Positions 16,737 through 25,192 are shown, counted from the stretch's first letter. The stretch is 64,000 bases of DNA from Paenibacillus sp. RC67 (GCF_030020805.1 NZ_CP125098.1:5789501-5853500), one strand, 5' to 3'. The notes: generated from the letters alone by a model not told the origin. A program made the numbers and translations.

Positions 16737-16960
16737 TCCTCTCCTACACTCCATTCCGAATAACGTTCCTCGGTAAATGGCTGATAATGATAGCTTCTAT
16801 CCAGCTTCACGATTCTTCGATTTTGTTTGCGGATCATGACTGTCGTATCATCCCATGCAACTACAATTCCTTTTACATCATTTACGGGGTCCGCATCTCG
16901 TACGACTCGGAGCTTCGTTCCCTCTACTCGATAATGGTCCAACTGTTCTTCACTTATCAT
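16733..16960 (-). CDS. 75-aa protein translationally coupled to cbiZ
   Basis: ATG 16960 follows AGGGAGGG. The product is a compact beta-rich protein (GTKLRVVRDADPVNDVKGIV, WDDTTVMIRKQNRRIVKLDR), reminiscent of an SH3 or Sm-like barrel, without membrane helix or Cys. Its TGA stop overlaps the cbiZ ATG, so the two are coupled. I do not recognise the family. Confidence 0.75.
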   Translation of the reverse strand: MISEEQLDHYRVEGTKLRVVRDADPVNDVKGIVVAWDDTTVMIRKQNRRIVKLDRSYHYQPFTEERYSEWSVGEE

Positions 16961-17053
16961 AATACCGCCCTCCCTTGGACAAACTTAGTTTAAGAATAGA
17001 ATACACCATTCATCGCTTACAATAAACCAACCTTACCCGAAAGGAGTTTATCC

Positions 17054-17365
17054 ATGGAGAAAAAAACATACTACGTCGCTGTCGCATCCGGGGAAATATT
17101 AGAGCCTGAAGATATGAATGGCAATTTTGAATTTGAAATATTGGCGAGCGAAGAGGATCTCGATCAGCTTCAGGAACTGTTCGAGGAATCTGAAGATGCA
17201 CAGGATGACACGGCTGCGCGAGCTATGATTCCATACCGTGATTATCATAACGACAATGAAAATGACGCTGCAGATTATTACCTCAGAGAAATATATCGTA
17301 AGCTTCATGATCTGGGAACCCCGGCAACAAGACAGCACATCGAGAGCATGAACATTTTACAGTAA
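17054..17365 (+). CDS. Hypothetical acidic 103-aa protein
   Basis: ATG 17054 follows AAAGGAG. The N-terminus KKTYYVAVASGEILEPEDMN suggests a small beta-sheet domain; the middle is Asp/Glu-rich (EEDLDQLQELFEESEDAQDD) and the end helical (YYLREIYRKLHDLG). Similar short acidic proteins occur in Bacilli, but I can give no function. Its terminator downstream has been interrupted by the IS element. Confidence 0.7.
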   Translation: MEKKTYYVAVASGEILEPEDMNGNFEFEILASEEDLDQLQELFEESEDAQDDTAARAMIPYRDYHNDNENDAADYYLREIYRKLHDLGTPATRQHIESMNILQ

Positions 17366-17454
17366 GGAAAGTCAGATTGCACTAACCGCTTCCTGATGCA
17401 CAAAAAAACCTACAGCCCTGGTCATACCCCTGTCAAGTAGACAGATGAAAAAAG

Positions 17455-18306
17455 CTAAGCTGCCAACGCGCACCGGTACTCTATCGGTGCACGTTGTTTT
17501 AATTTGGCTTGAAAACGGTGGTAGTTGTACTCGTAAATATATTCTTCCACGGCTTGCCGAATTGCCGCTCCTGAATTAAACTGGTTGAGGTACAGCTTCT
17601 CTGTTTTGAGATGCGAAAAGAAGGATTCGATGCACGCGTTATCCAGGCAGGTTGCTTTGCGAGAGTGGCTGCCTTTAACGCCGAATGCCTCTAATCGTGT
17701 GTTGTACGCCTGAGACGTGTATTGGAAGCCCTGGTCCGAATGGAGCACGGCCTCTGAGACGTCTCTTTTTCTTGTCCACTGCGTAATCGTATCCAGCACA
17801 AGCTGGAGATCGTTACGTTCAGACAATTGCCAAGCGACAATCTCGTTGTTGAAAAGATCTTGAATAACAGATAAGTAATGGAAATTCGTTCCATCGGAAA
17901 TATAGGTAATATCCGTGACCATTTTTTGCTGCGGTGCCGTAGCATGGAATTGTCGCTTTAAACGATTTGGATACACAACAGAAGGCGTGTAGTTGGACTG
18001 TTTCCGCTTCCTACGTATGACCGACTGGATCGATAATTCTTTCATGATCCGGCATACTTTCTTGTGATTTACTTTGTAGCCAGCCTCCCACAAGACGGTC
18101 GTCATCCGAGGGTAGCCATAGTAGGGATGTGCAAAATGGATGGCCATCATGTGTTCCTTGATCTCATGATCCTTTTCTTGACTTGCCTTTCGCTGAGGCT
18201 GTGTGGCTCTCCATTTGTAATAACTGGCCCGTGGTATTCCCGCAATAGCTAACAGGACTGTAATGCCGTGCTGGTGGCGCAGCTCCTCCATGATTTCATA
18301 ATTCAT
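17455..18306 (-). CDS. IS3-family transposase OrfB
   Basis: A 283-aa integrase-type transposase. An N-terminal HTH_21-like region contains GIPRASYYKWR and HPYYGYPRMTTVLWEAG. The DDE core shows Asp in VTDITYISDG, Asp in LHSDQGFQYTS and Glu in CIESFFSHLKTE, 35 residues after the second Asp block as usual in this family. It starts in an ATGA overlap with orfA; the active product is probably an OrfAB fusion made by frameshifting. Confidence 0.95.
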   Translation of the reverse strand: MNYEIMEELRHQHGITVLLAIAGIPRASYYKWRATQPQRKASQEKDHEIKEHMMAIHFAHPYYGYPRMTTVLWEAGYKVNHKKVCRIMKELSIQSVIRRKRKQSNYTPSVVYPNRLKRQFHATAPQQKMVTDITYISDGTNFHYLSVIQDLFNNEIVAWQLSERNDLQLVLDTITQWTRKRDVSEAVLHSDQGFQYTSQAYNTRLEAFGVKGSHSRKATCLDNACIESFFSHLKTEKLYLNQFNSGAAIRQAVEEYIYEYNYHRFQAKLKQRAPIEYRCALAA

Positions 18307-18632
18307 TCGTTGGGTTGGCGCTTCTCCTTTACTAGATTTGGATACCGCTTTTTTAAGTAATCCACCTGCGCCTTCAGGTAATCTCGTTCTTCCTCAATGC
18401 TTTGGAAGGACGTGCGTGGCCGCCCTTTCATTGGATTTGGCTCACTTTTACGCACATCGAACGACTCTCCGTTTTGCCATTTCCTCACCCACACCTTCAG
18501 TTGAGAACAGTTACGGATCCCTTCTCGCTGAGCTACCACCTTGTAACTCGCAGAACCCTCTACATACGCTCTAACCGCCTTTAATTTGAATTCTTCTGTA
18601 TACGTTTGAAATGTTTGTCCTTTTTTAGCCAT
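18303..18632 (-). CDS. IS3-family transposase OrfA
   Basis: A 109-aa DNA-binding protein from ATG 18632 (GGAGGGG upstream). It contains the helix-turn-helix TYTEEFKLKAVRAYVEG...SYKVVAQREGI and a C-terminal leucine-zipper-like helix (EERDYLKAQVDYLKKRY). An A6G slippery sequence at 18348-18354 lies in the zone 0 frame TTA AAA AAG; the -1 frame from there stays open into orfB, so programmed -1 frameshifting is likely. Confidence 0.93.
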   Translation of the reverse strand: MAKKGQTFQTYTEEFKLKAVRAYVEGSASYKVVAQREGIRNCSQLKVWVRKWQNGESFDVRKSEPNPMKGRPRTSFQSIEEERDYLKAQVDYLKKRYPNLVKEKRQPNE

Positions 18633-18790
18633 GAAAAAATCCCCTCCAAGTGGCACTCAAGCCTCCATGATAACATGAAGGTTTTTTTGAGTGTCTACTT
18701 GAAGGGGATAATACCACCCTCGCTGAGGGAATGTAGGTTTTTTGTTATCTATTGCTTAGGTCGTAAAAATAATTGCATTGTCCGATCCTA

Positions 18791-19114
18791 TTAGCTCACA
18801 TGCTCTTTGGAATCATTGGTTTCAAACCAATAATCCAATACTTTACTGGACATAACTCTTTTCTTAATATATTCAACTTGCTGCTGCGAAAACTGCTCCT
18901 GCCATTCAACACTTAGATCCTCGCACAACTTAACGATCGTCAACAACTCAGACCATGCCACGTACCTTTTGTACCAAAAAAATTGAGGATGTTCAATCAT
19001 ATAGGGATACAGGTCGTCAAACTCTGTATGTTTACAATCGAGGGCACGTTCAAAGTGAATTTTAGCTTCGCTCAACTTAGTTACAAAAAAATCAGCCGGA
19101 ATCTCATTCCCCAT
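18791..19114 (-). CDS. Hypothetical 107-aa protein
   Basis: ATG 19114 follows GGAGGCATTG. The protein is soluble, helical and aromatic-rich (HPQFFWYKRYVAWSELLTIV, DYWFETNDSKEH). No family recognised. It is monocistronic, between the IS element and xpt, and looks like a normal native gene. Confidence 0.65.
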   Translation of the reverse strand: MGNEIPADFFVTKLSEAKIHFERALDCKHTEFDDLYPYMIEHPQFFWYKRYVAWSELLTIVKLCEDLSVEWQEQFSQQQVEYIKKRVMSSKVLDYWFETNDSKEHVS

Positions 19115-19208
19115 AGCAATGCCTCCTCTCTTTCGCTTGAGTCCATTATAAAGGAAAAATACAATGGAGGGAATACTTAATAGCTTTGAAAATAATTCTT
19201 AAACACGA

Positions 19209-19781
19209 TTATTCAAACTCGATTTGTCCTTGACGCAACGACGCTATTTTAGCCAAGGATTCAACACGAATCCCGGATTCACGTATGGTGCGCCCCCCTG
19301 CTTGAAACGATTTTTCAACGGCAATGCCCACTCCGACCAGTTCAGCTCCAGAGCGGCGAATAATCCGAATCAAGCCTCTTGCAGCATCTCCATTAGCGAT
19401 AAAATCGTCGATTAATAAAATTCGATCCTGCTCGTTCAGCCATTCTTTAGATACCATAATATCGGTCACAAGACCTTTAGTAAAAGAGGGCACCCGTTCA
19501 CTAAACATCTCGGTATTGTCCGTATTCAAGCTCTTTTTGCGTCTTGCAAATACCATAGGAACGTTAAGCTCCTGAGAAGTAGCAAAAGCAATCGGGATAC
19601 CGGAAGATTCAATTGTCAGCACCTTAGTCACACGCTCTTCTCTAAACAAGCGGGCGAATTCCTTGCCCATCGCTGTCGTCAGAACAGGGTCCACCGCATG
19701 ATTGAGGATAGCGTCCAGCTTAATAACATCATCGGAGATCACCACTCCGACTTCTCTAATTTTTTGTTTTAATAATTCCAT
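19209..19781 (-). CDS. xpt: Xanthine phosphoribosyltransferase
   Basis: A 190-aa type I phosphoribosyltransferase that makes XMP from xanthine and PRPP, the same length as B. subtilis Xpt. The PRPP loop ILLIDDFIANGDAARG is clear, together with TIESSGIPIAFATSQELNVP and FARRKKSLN upstream of it. ATG 19781 follows GGAGG. In B. subtilis xpt is controlled by a purine riboswitch, which I cannot find here; instead a perfect palindrome lies at 19855. Confidence 0.95.
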   Translation of the reverse strand: MELLKQKIREVGVVISDDVIKLDAILNHAVDPVLTTAMGKEFARLFREERVTKVLTIESSGIPIAFATSQELNVPMVFARRKKSLNTDNTEMFSERVPSFTKGLVTDIMVSKEWLNEQDRILLIDDFIANGDAARGLIRIIRRSGAELVGVGIAVEKSFQAGGRTIRESGIRVESLAKIASLRQGQIEFE

Positions 19782-20093
19782 TCAGTAGCCTCCATCCGAA
19801 AACCTTTTCCGTAAACTTATCACAACGTGAATCCGGGTTTCAAGTCCTAATAGAATAAACTTTTCTAAAGTTTATGCAACTTTTCCCACTGTAAAGTCGT
19901 CTATATAGTATAGAAAGCAAGAAACAAGGACCTACACCAAGAAAAGTGTGTTTTGAAAATAATATCTAACCATTTTCATTTAATTCGCCGATATTTGTAA
20001 GTATTCGATCTTTGATGATTCAAAGGGTACAGAGTATGATTAATAATGCTTAATAACCTACCTTTATTAAATTTTCCAGAAAGGAAGACTGGG
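19782..20093. other. Divergent intergenic region, xpt / DUF4309-like lipoprotein
   Basis: These 312 bases hold the xpt leader, the palindrome at 19855-19875 and AT-rich sequence. I see no gene, no purine riboswitch core and no strong consensus promoter; TATAGT near 19910 and TTGCAT...TATTCT on the minus strand are weak candidates. Confidence 0.5.
19855..19875. promoter_or_regulatory. Perfect palindrome upstream of xpt
   Basis: A 21-base inverted repeat with 9-base arms (ATAAACTTT/AAAGTTTAT) and a TCT centre. It overlaps the weak minus-strand promoter candidate TTGCAT-N16-TATTCT, as an operator would. It does not match the B. subtilis PurR box. Confidence 0.5.
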
Positions 20094-20798
20094 ATGATTA
20101 ACACAACTACATACGCCGCACGCTGGCTCGTTCCTTTCATCCTCATTATGCTGATAACGGGATGTAAACATACGTCCGAGGCGTTAGACCCTGCTCCTGC
20201 CATCACTCCTACAACATCACCTGCAGGTACAACACCTATACAAGCCAGCAAGGATTCAAATAACGAGCAAGCCACTATTACGCCGCAGCCGCAAGTGAAT
20301 CCGAACGACAAGGTTTCTCTGGCAAGTGCAGAAACCGGTTCAAAGCCCGAAGAAGTTCCGGAGTCAGTCAAACCTACTGCGACACCAAAACCGAAAATCG
20401 ATATTCAGGAAACCTACAATCAAACGAAACCGACACTTCTCGGTCTCACTTTGAAAACATCGCCTGACGCAGTCACTAGCAAATACGGCAAACCGAAAGA
20501 ACAATTCCAAATGGAAGACGATGCCGATCCTATTACCGTGTATGACTACTCTGATTTCATGGTCGGTTATAACAAACAAAATCAGCTGCAATTCATCGAT
20601 ATCCGCAGCAGTGAAATCAATCCTGGATTGAACGGTCTCAAGCTGGGCCAATCGACCAGCGACATCTACAAAGCATTGGGCAAGCCCGATTCAAATACTA
20701 GTTATGTTCTGATCTATAAATCCAAGGATGCCGTACTGAAGCTGGATATTGATCCCAAGACGGATAAGTTAAATTCTATCAAACTGTTCACCGAATAA
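20094..20798 (+). CDS. Lipoprotein with DUF4309-like domain (YjgB-like)
   Basis: ATG 20094 with AAGGAAG upstream gives a 234-aa lipoprotein; lipobox LITGCK. A long Pro/Thr/Glu-rich linker (residues about 25-115) leads to two similar halves, GLTLKTSPDAVTSKYGKPKE and GLKLGQSTSDIYKALGKPDS, each a G-x-S-x-x-x-V-x-x-x-G-K-P pattern typical of DUF4309/YjgB-type or SmpA-like folds. It is anchored outside the cell. The role is unknown. It ends in a strong terminator. Confidence 0.82.
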   Translation: MINTTTYAARWLVPFILIMLITGCKHTSEALDPAPAITPTTSPAGTTPIQASKDSNNEQATITPQPQVNPNDKVSLASAETGSKPEEVPESVKPTATPKPKIDIQETYNQTKPTLLGLTLKTSPDAVTSKYGKPKEQFQMEDDADPITVYDYSDFMVGYNKQNQLQFIDIRSSEINPGLNGLKLGQSTSDIYKALGKPDSNTSYVLIYKSKDAVLKLDIDPKTDKLNSIKLFTE

Positions 20799-20817
20799 CG
20801 TTTACCTATAAACAATC

Positions 20818-20858
20818 AAAAAGCTTGAGTCAGGTGGACCCTGACCCAAGCTTTTTTT
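20818..20858. terminator. Bidirectional terminator
   Basis: AAAAAGCTTGAGTCAGG pairs with CCTGACCCAAGCTTTTTTT; it closes the lipoprotein gene and the convergent DedA gene. Confidence 0.9.
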
Positions 20859-20863
20859 GTCCT

Positions 20864-21487
20864 TTAACTTGTTTTCTTCTGTTTGGACGCCCCTCGTTTT
20901 CTAAGCCATATAAACAATGCGATGCCGACTGCTGCCACAATAACAATCACAATTGCGCTGATTCCCATGTAGTGATGAATAAGATTCATAATTTTCGGTG
21001 CGTTCACGCCGATAAAATGTCCCAGCGTTAAGAAAGATGCACACCAGATAAGCGCTCCGGTGCCTGCGTACAACAAATACCTCCAAAGTGAAACAGCGCT
21101 AACTCCTGCCAAATAGCAGGTGAAATGTCGAACTCCCGGCACATAATAACCAAAAGCTACCGTCCACAGGCCGTATTTCTTAAACCATCCCTCAGCCAAG
21201 TCCAGTCTTTGCGGTGTCAGCTTCACCCACTTGCCATAGCGGTATAAGAATGGCTTCCCTACCGTCTTCCCCAAAAAGTAGCTGACCAGCATTCCTGTCA
21301 TGGTTCCTGCATAGCTGACCAATAAGGACTTGGAAAACGATAACGGCCCCTCACTCGAGGTCAATGAACCTACCGTCGTCATTAAGATTTCATCAGGGAC
21401 CGGAAGTCCTACTATCCCTACAGCTAGCAAGCCGAACAGGGCGATGTATCCGTAATGTTCAATCAGCAGCAAAATATCATCCAGCAC
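20864..21487 (-). CDS. DedA family membrane protein
   Basis: Start GTG 21487 has AGGAG at good spacing; the longer TTG start at 21505 would contain that site inside the gene. The 207-aa protein has the DedA signature: VGLPVPDEILMTTVGSL re-entrant segment, GTMTGMLVSYFLGKTVG, and the second re-entrant motif FGYYVPGVRHFTCYLAG with its conserved Arg. DedA proteins act as lipid flippases or proton-coupled transporters of the inner membrane, for example recycling undecaprenyl phosphate or phosphatidylethanolamine. The lipid handled here is unknown. Confidence 0.92.
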   Translation of the reverse strand: MLDDILLLIEHYGYIALFGLLAVGIVGLPVPDEILMTTVGSLTSSEGPLSFSKSLLVSYAGTMTGMLVSYFLGKTVGKPFLYRYGKWVKLTPQRLDLAEGWFKKYGLWTVAFGYYVPGVRHFTCYLAGVSAVSLWRYLLYAGTGALIWCASFLTLGHFIGVNAPKIMNLIHHYMGISAIVIVIVAAVGIALFIWLRKRGASKQKKTS

Positions 21488-21645
21488 ACAGACACGCTCC
21501 TGCAAAAAAATATATAACGGTTAATTAAGCCTATCCTATTTTAACAGAAACAAGGCGTTTTCCCAAGTTCATGTCATGTGTTCGTCCCCCGGTTCATACC
21601 TTGTACTATATTAGAGGAACAAGCCGTACGAAAGGTGGACCTGTC

Positions 21646-22695
21646 ATGTTGAGAAAGCTCGGCAGCATTATGCAAGTTTGCTTCACCTATGTCGGCACCG
21701 TTGTGGGAGCCGGTTTTGCTACCGGTCAAGAAATACTCACTTTTTTTACAAAATATGGGTGGATGGCCACCCTAACGATCGGTATCGCCAGTATGCTCTT
21801 TGTCTGGCTCGGTATTAAGTTAATGTTTATTGCACATGAAGTCAAGGCTCAATCCTATGAAGATTTGAATAAGCTCCTCTTCGGCCCCAAAATAGGAAGC
21901 TGGGTGAGTCTGTTTACGCTGGTCACGCTCTTTGGTGTTACTACTGTGATGCTAGCAGGAGCAGGCTCCGTGTTTGAAGAACAGTTTCACCTGCCCTATC
22001 AATCCGGTTTACTGGTTACGCTGCTGCTTGCTTACGCCGTATTGAACAAGGGCATGCAGGCCATCGTTGCCGTTAATTCCATCGTTGTCCCCTTGATGCT
22101 AAGCTTCAGCACCCTTGTCGTTTGGTATTCCTGGGATTTGCCCGGATCAGGCAATTGGCTCCATCTGACTTCCGACTATCCTCTGGAAAAAATCTGGTTC
22201 GCACCGTTCCTGTACGCTGCTTTTAATCTCAGCATGGCCCAAGGAGTGCTTGTCCCGCTCGGAGCTCAAATCCGGGACCGTTCCGTATTGTTCTGGGGCG
22301 GCATTTCGGGAGGGGCTGTTATCGGCATGATGCTGTTAGCCGGTCATTTCGCGTTATCCGCTCAAATGCCAGGCATTTCTCAATTTGATATTCCGATGGG
22401 GCAATTAATTCAAAAGGTTGGGCCTACGGTACAAATGATGTTTATTTTTGTTATTTACGGTGAAATCTTCACAACGTTTATTGCTGACGTTTACGGCCTA
22501 TCCCTACAGCTTGAACAACGGACGAAGCTTTCCCGTTCATGGATTCTTTGGATCGTTCTGCTGCTAAGCTTTTTGGTTAGTCAACTAGGCTTCAAATCGC
22601 TTCTATCGACCCTGTATCCGTTATTCGGGCTGATCAGCATGGCTTGGATGACCATGATGATCTGGAGAAGACACAGGCCTGCCGGTACGAACTAA
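21646..22695 (+). CDS. ykvI: YkvI-family membrane protein, putative transporter
   Basis: A 349-aa integral membrane protein with about ten helices. ATG 21646 follows AAAGGTGG. The first helix carries YVGTVVGAGFATGQEILTFF, a broken-helix motif typical of APC-superfamily transporters and of YkvI; later helices include FAPFLYAAFNLSMAQGVLVP. The substrate is unknown. Its last 75 bases overlap the 3' end of the convergent 141-aa gene. Confidence 0.85.
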   Translation: MLRKLGSIMQVCFTYVGTVVGAGFATGQEILTFFTKYGWMATLTIGIASMLFVWLGIKLMFIAHEVKAQSYEDLNKLLFGPKIGSWVSLFTLVTLFGVTTVMLAGAGSVFEEQFHLPYQSGLLVTLLLAYAVLNKGMQAIVAVNSIVVPLMLSFSTLVVWYSWDLPGSGNWLHLTSDYPLEKIWFAPFLYAAFNLSMAQGVLVPLGAQIRDRSVLFWGGISGGAVIGMMLLAGHFALSAQMPGISQFDIPMGQLIQKVGPTVQMMFIFVIYGEIFTTFIADVYGLSLQLEQRTKLSRSWILWIVLLLSFLVSQLGFKSLLSTLYPLFGLISMAWMTMMIWRRHRPAGTN

Positions 22696-23046
22696 CGACA
22701 GTACAACCGCCAATCGGGCAATCATAAACAGCATACCGAACAGCGTGAACACAAAGCCGCATAGCAAATACCCGTAATGATAGAGCGGATAGCTCTCCGC
22801 ATCACGAATCACAGCCAAGACATCGGTGAACAGGAACAAGCTTCCGACAGCAAATACCCCAATTAAAGCGTAATCAAAAAAGGTCCATTGAAGGAGTAAG
22901 GAGGCTACTCCGGACAGCTGTCCGTTCTGAGTGCTTTCATGCTCCTTATTGCTCCGCAGTTGATAAACGAACCATATCAGTAGGACCGCCGAAGCTGTAA
23001 CGATTAATCCTACACCCCCGGCCAGTATCGCTAATGTCATTTTCAA
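22621..23046 (-). CDS. Hypothetical membrane protein (141 aa)
   Basis: TTG 23046 lies eight bases after GGAGG; the ATG two codons later is the alternative. About three membrane helices are seen: LAILAGGVGLIVTASAVLLI, FFDYALIGVFAVGSLFLFTD and YGYLLCGFVFTLFGMLFMIA. The C-terminal tail is polar and His-rich and overlaps the end of ykvI. It probably shares a transcript with the 97-aa gene upstream. No family recognised. Confidence 0.65.
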   Translation of the reverse strand: MKMTLAILAGGVGLIVTASAVLLIWFVYQLRSNKEHESTQNGQLSGVASLLLQWTFFDYALIGVFAVGSLFLFTDVLAVIRDAESYPLYHYGYLLCGFVFTLFGMLFMIARLAVVLSLVRTGRPVSSPDHHGHPSHADQPE

Positions 23047-23082
23047 TTCGGTAACCTCCTAACGAAGCTTTCTATATGTAAT

Positions 23083-23376
23083 TTAATAGGGTTGGATGGC
23101 GAGTCGATAAACCAGCCATAACGAAAGAGCAAAAATGAGTATTGGAAAAATCGATAGTACCATCCACAACACCCGATGGTTCATGGTACCTGTGCTCCTC
23201 CACACATAACGCTTATTCAAGCCAAAAACACCATTTTCTGGGATGTTTTCCCAAGAACCCCCCTGCGTTTCAGCTAGTTCTTCCGATGTTGGCTTGCCTT
23301 GATTCAGTGTAATTTTCCCCCGCTTCCAGCCTACATGATACGTAATTTCTCGTTCGGTTCGTTGTACGGGTTCCAT
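23083..23376 (-). CDS. Hypothetical protein with C-terminal membrane helix (97 aa)
   Basis: ATG 23376 follows GGAGGCGCAATGG. A polar domain of about 65 aa (REITYHVGWKRGKITLNQGK, WENIPENGVFGLNKRYVWRS) precedes one helix (VLWMVLSIFPILIFALSLWL), so it is likely tail-anchored. It lies 36 bases upstream of the 141-aa membrane gene and diverges from the SDR gene. Function unknown. Confidence 0.65.
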   Translation of the reverse strand: MEPVQRTEREITYHVGWKRGKITLNQGKPTSEELAETQGGSWENIPENGVFGLNKRYVWRSTGTMNHRVLWMVLSIFPILIFALSLWLVYRLAIQPY

Positions 23377-23464
23377 CCATTGCGCCTCCGTTCGTAATCC
23401 TATATACTATAGTATTTATATACTGCAAAAAAAGCAATGAGTTTCTACAAAAGGAGGCTCCTGA

Positions 23465-24223
23465 ATGAATAAGGTTGCAGCCGTAACCGGCGGTGCACAA
23501 GGCATCGGCAAAGCCGTATCGCTCGCTTTTGCAAAAGCGGGCTATGAAGTATCCATCGCCGACACGGACAAAGAGGCTGGTCTTGAGATTGTTCATGAAA
23601 TTCGACAAGCTGGCGGCAAATCGCTTTTTATGTGCGTGGATGTGGCCAAGGAAGAAGACATTGCAAAATGGATGAGGATTACGGCAGCGGAGCTCGGACG
23701 TATTGATGTCTTGGTTAACAATGCGGGCATCAGCCGTGGAGGCTCTATGCTGGAGCTTCCTATTTCACAATTCGATGAAGTACTAGGTGTGAACTTGCGT
23801 GGTGCCTTCCTTTGTTCGCAGCAAGCGGCAGTTCTAATGAAGCGGCAAGGAAGCGGTGTGATTCTCAATATGGCCTCCACAAGAGCAACCATGTCAGAGG
23901 CAGATACGGAAGCCTACTCCGCGTCCAAGGGCGGTTTGCTCGCACTTACCCATGCGATGGCGGTCAGCTTGGGCGGCTATGGCATTCGCGTCAATGCAAT
24001 TAGTCCTGGCTGGATAGAAACCGCCGACTGGCAGAAGACGTCCCGACGGAAGACTCCTGTACATAGTGAGCGTGACAGGCTTCAGCACCCTGTCGGGCGC
24101 GTAGGCAATCCGGATGATATTGCGGCCGCATGCCTCTATTTAGCCGGAGATCACGCCGGCTTCATAACAGGTCAGAACCTAATTATCGACGGTGGTATGA
24201 CCGTGAAAATGATTTACGAATAA
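23465..24223 (+). CDS. Short-chain dehydrogenase/reductase
   Basis: A 252-aa classical SDR oxidoreductase. The cofactor loop TGGAQGIG (8-15) and Asp32 (ADTD) suggest NAD(H) preference; NNAG is at 85-88, and the catalytic set is Asn110, Ser138, Tyr151 and Lys155 (YSASK). The C-terminus holds the usual DGG motif (IIDGGMTV). A GGAGG site lies upstream. The substrate is unknown; family members include glucose 1-dehydrogenases and 3-oxoacyl-ACP reductases. The DMT permease follows after 27 bases, probably in one operon. Confidence 0.93.
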   Translation: MNKVAAVTGGAQGIGKAVSLAFAKAGYEVSIADTDKEAGLEIVHEIRQAGGKSLFMCVDVAKEEDIAKWMRITAAELGRIDVLVNNAGISRGGSMLELPISQFDEVLGVNLRGAFLCSQQAAVLMKRQGSGVILNMASTRATMSEADTEAYSASKGGLLALTHAMAVSLGGYGIRVNAISPGWIETADWQKTSRRKTPVHSERDRLQHPVGRVGNPDDIAAACLYLAGDHAGFITGQNLIIDGGMTVKMIYE

Positions 24224-24250
24224 TTCAGACAGCGAGGAGTTATTGGTATT

Positions 24251-25192
24251 ATGTGGTTTATGTTTGCAGCAGCCTCTGCCATTTGTTTCGGTTTGCGGGG
24301 CATCCTGTACCAATGGACGTCGCAGCGGCCGATTGACCGTAATCTGCTTCTGCTGGGCGTTTATTTATCCGGAACGGTTATCGCGGCAGTCGTGAATATA
24401 TTTGTAGGCCAGCCATGGTCTGAAGGCTGCTGGGTTGGCGTATTGATGGGGCTGTTCTCTTTTATTTCAAACGCCTCCATGTACAAAGGCTTTGCTGTAG
24501 GAAAAGCTTCACTGATTGCCATGTTTACTGGCCTTCCTCCCGTTGTAGTCGTAATACTGGCTTATTTCCTATGGGGCGAGAAGCTGAATATGTGGCAATC
24601 CTTGTCCTTTCTTATCATCGTTTTTGGCATTCTGATGATCCGGTACTCCAACGATATTTCACTTCGCAACCTGCAAGGTGCGCAGTGGGGAGCCATCACG
24701 ATGATCGCCTTCGGCATCACCGACTTATCATCCAAGAAAGCAACGATGCTCGGTGCAGCGACATTGCCTACTCTGCTTATGATGTATGTGACCGGCTCTC
24801 TGTTATTTGGTATTTCCTGGTATATGGCCCGGCGGAAATTATCTTCTGCTACAGCTATGGTGGCAGCTGCGGCCGAAACTCATGAGATGGGCTCCCCCGG
24901 AGGTAACGGCAATAGCTCAGATGAACAGGTTATTCCTAAGTCGAACTGGAGCGATTCGCGAACATTATCATGGGGAATGTTCGTTGGGTTGACCAACATC
25001 TCCGGAATGATGTTGGTCATGCCAGCCTTCAAACTGGGAGTGACCGGGCTTGTCTCCGTTGTCATTGCGATGAACGTTGTTTTCGTCCTACTGTATGCCC
25101 GTTTTATATTGAAAGAACGGTTCAGCCGTTTGGAAGTCAGCGGCCTTACCTGTGCACTTATTGGTATCCTCATTCTTCGACTTGCAGCATAA
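24251..25192 (+). CDS. DMT superfamily permease (EamA-like)
   Basis: A 313-aa protein with ten predicted membrane helices in two similar halves, typical of drug/metabolite transporters. The first half holds LIAMFTGLPPVVVVILAYFL followed by WGEKL, the second MVLPAFKLG-like and FILKERFSRLEVSGLTCALI, the usual EamA repeats. A hydrophilic loop of about 45 aa (residues 205-240) separates the halves. A GAGGAG site precedes the ATG. It is co-oriented with the SDR gene; an exporter for a related metabolite is possible but unproven. Confidence 0.87.
   Translation: MWFMFAAASAICFGLRGILYQWTSQRPIDRNLLLLGVYLSGTVIAAVVNIFVGQPWSEGCWVGVLMGLFSFISNASMYKGFAVGKASLIAMFTGLPPVVVVILAYFLWGEKLNMWQSLSFLIIVFGILMIRYSNDISLRNLQGAQWGAITMIAFGITDLSSKKATMLGAATLPTLLMMYVTGSLLFGISWYMARRKLSSATAMVAAAAETHEMGSPGGNGNSSDEQVIPKSNWSDSRTLSWGMFVGLTNISGMMLVMPAFKLGVTGLVSVVIAMNVVFVLLYARFILKERFSRLEVSGLTCALIGILILRLAA

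Larger units (their letters stand above)
17427..18707 (-). mobile_element. IS3-family (IS150-like) insertion sequence
   Basis: About 1.28 kb with imperfect terminal inverted repeats: left CCCCTGTCAAGTAGACAG, right (reverse complement) CCCCTTCAAGTAGACACT, differing by one inserted base. Flanking ATA on both sides is a plausible 3-bp target duplication; ATACC on both sides is an alternative 5-bp reading. It holds overlapping orfA and orfB on the minus strand and looks intact. Confidence 0.85.
17396..18740. terminator. Intrinsic terminator split by the IS3 insertion
   Basis: Left of the IS is AAAAAAACCTACA (17402-17414) and right of it TGTAGGTTTTTT (18731-18742 region), together a 12-bp stem flanked by A and T runs. 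Without the IS these halves would lie about 35 bases apart and form a terminator for the 17054-17365 gene. Confidence 0.65.

Noticed and set aside
16961..17053. Cobalamin riboswitch before the cbiZ operon
   Set aside because: Fewer than 100 bases separate the divergent starts and no B12 box is seen.
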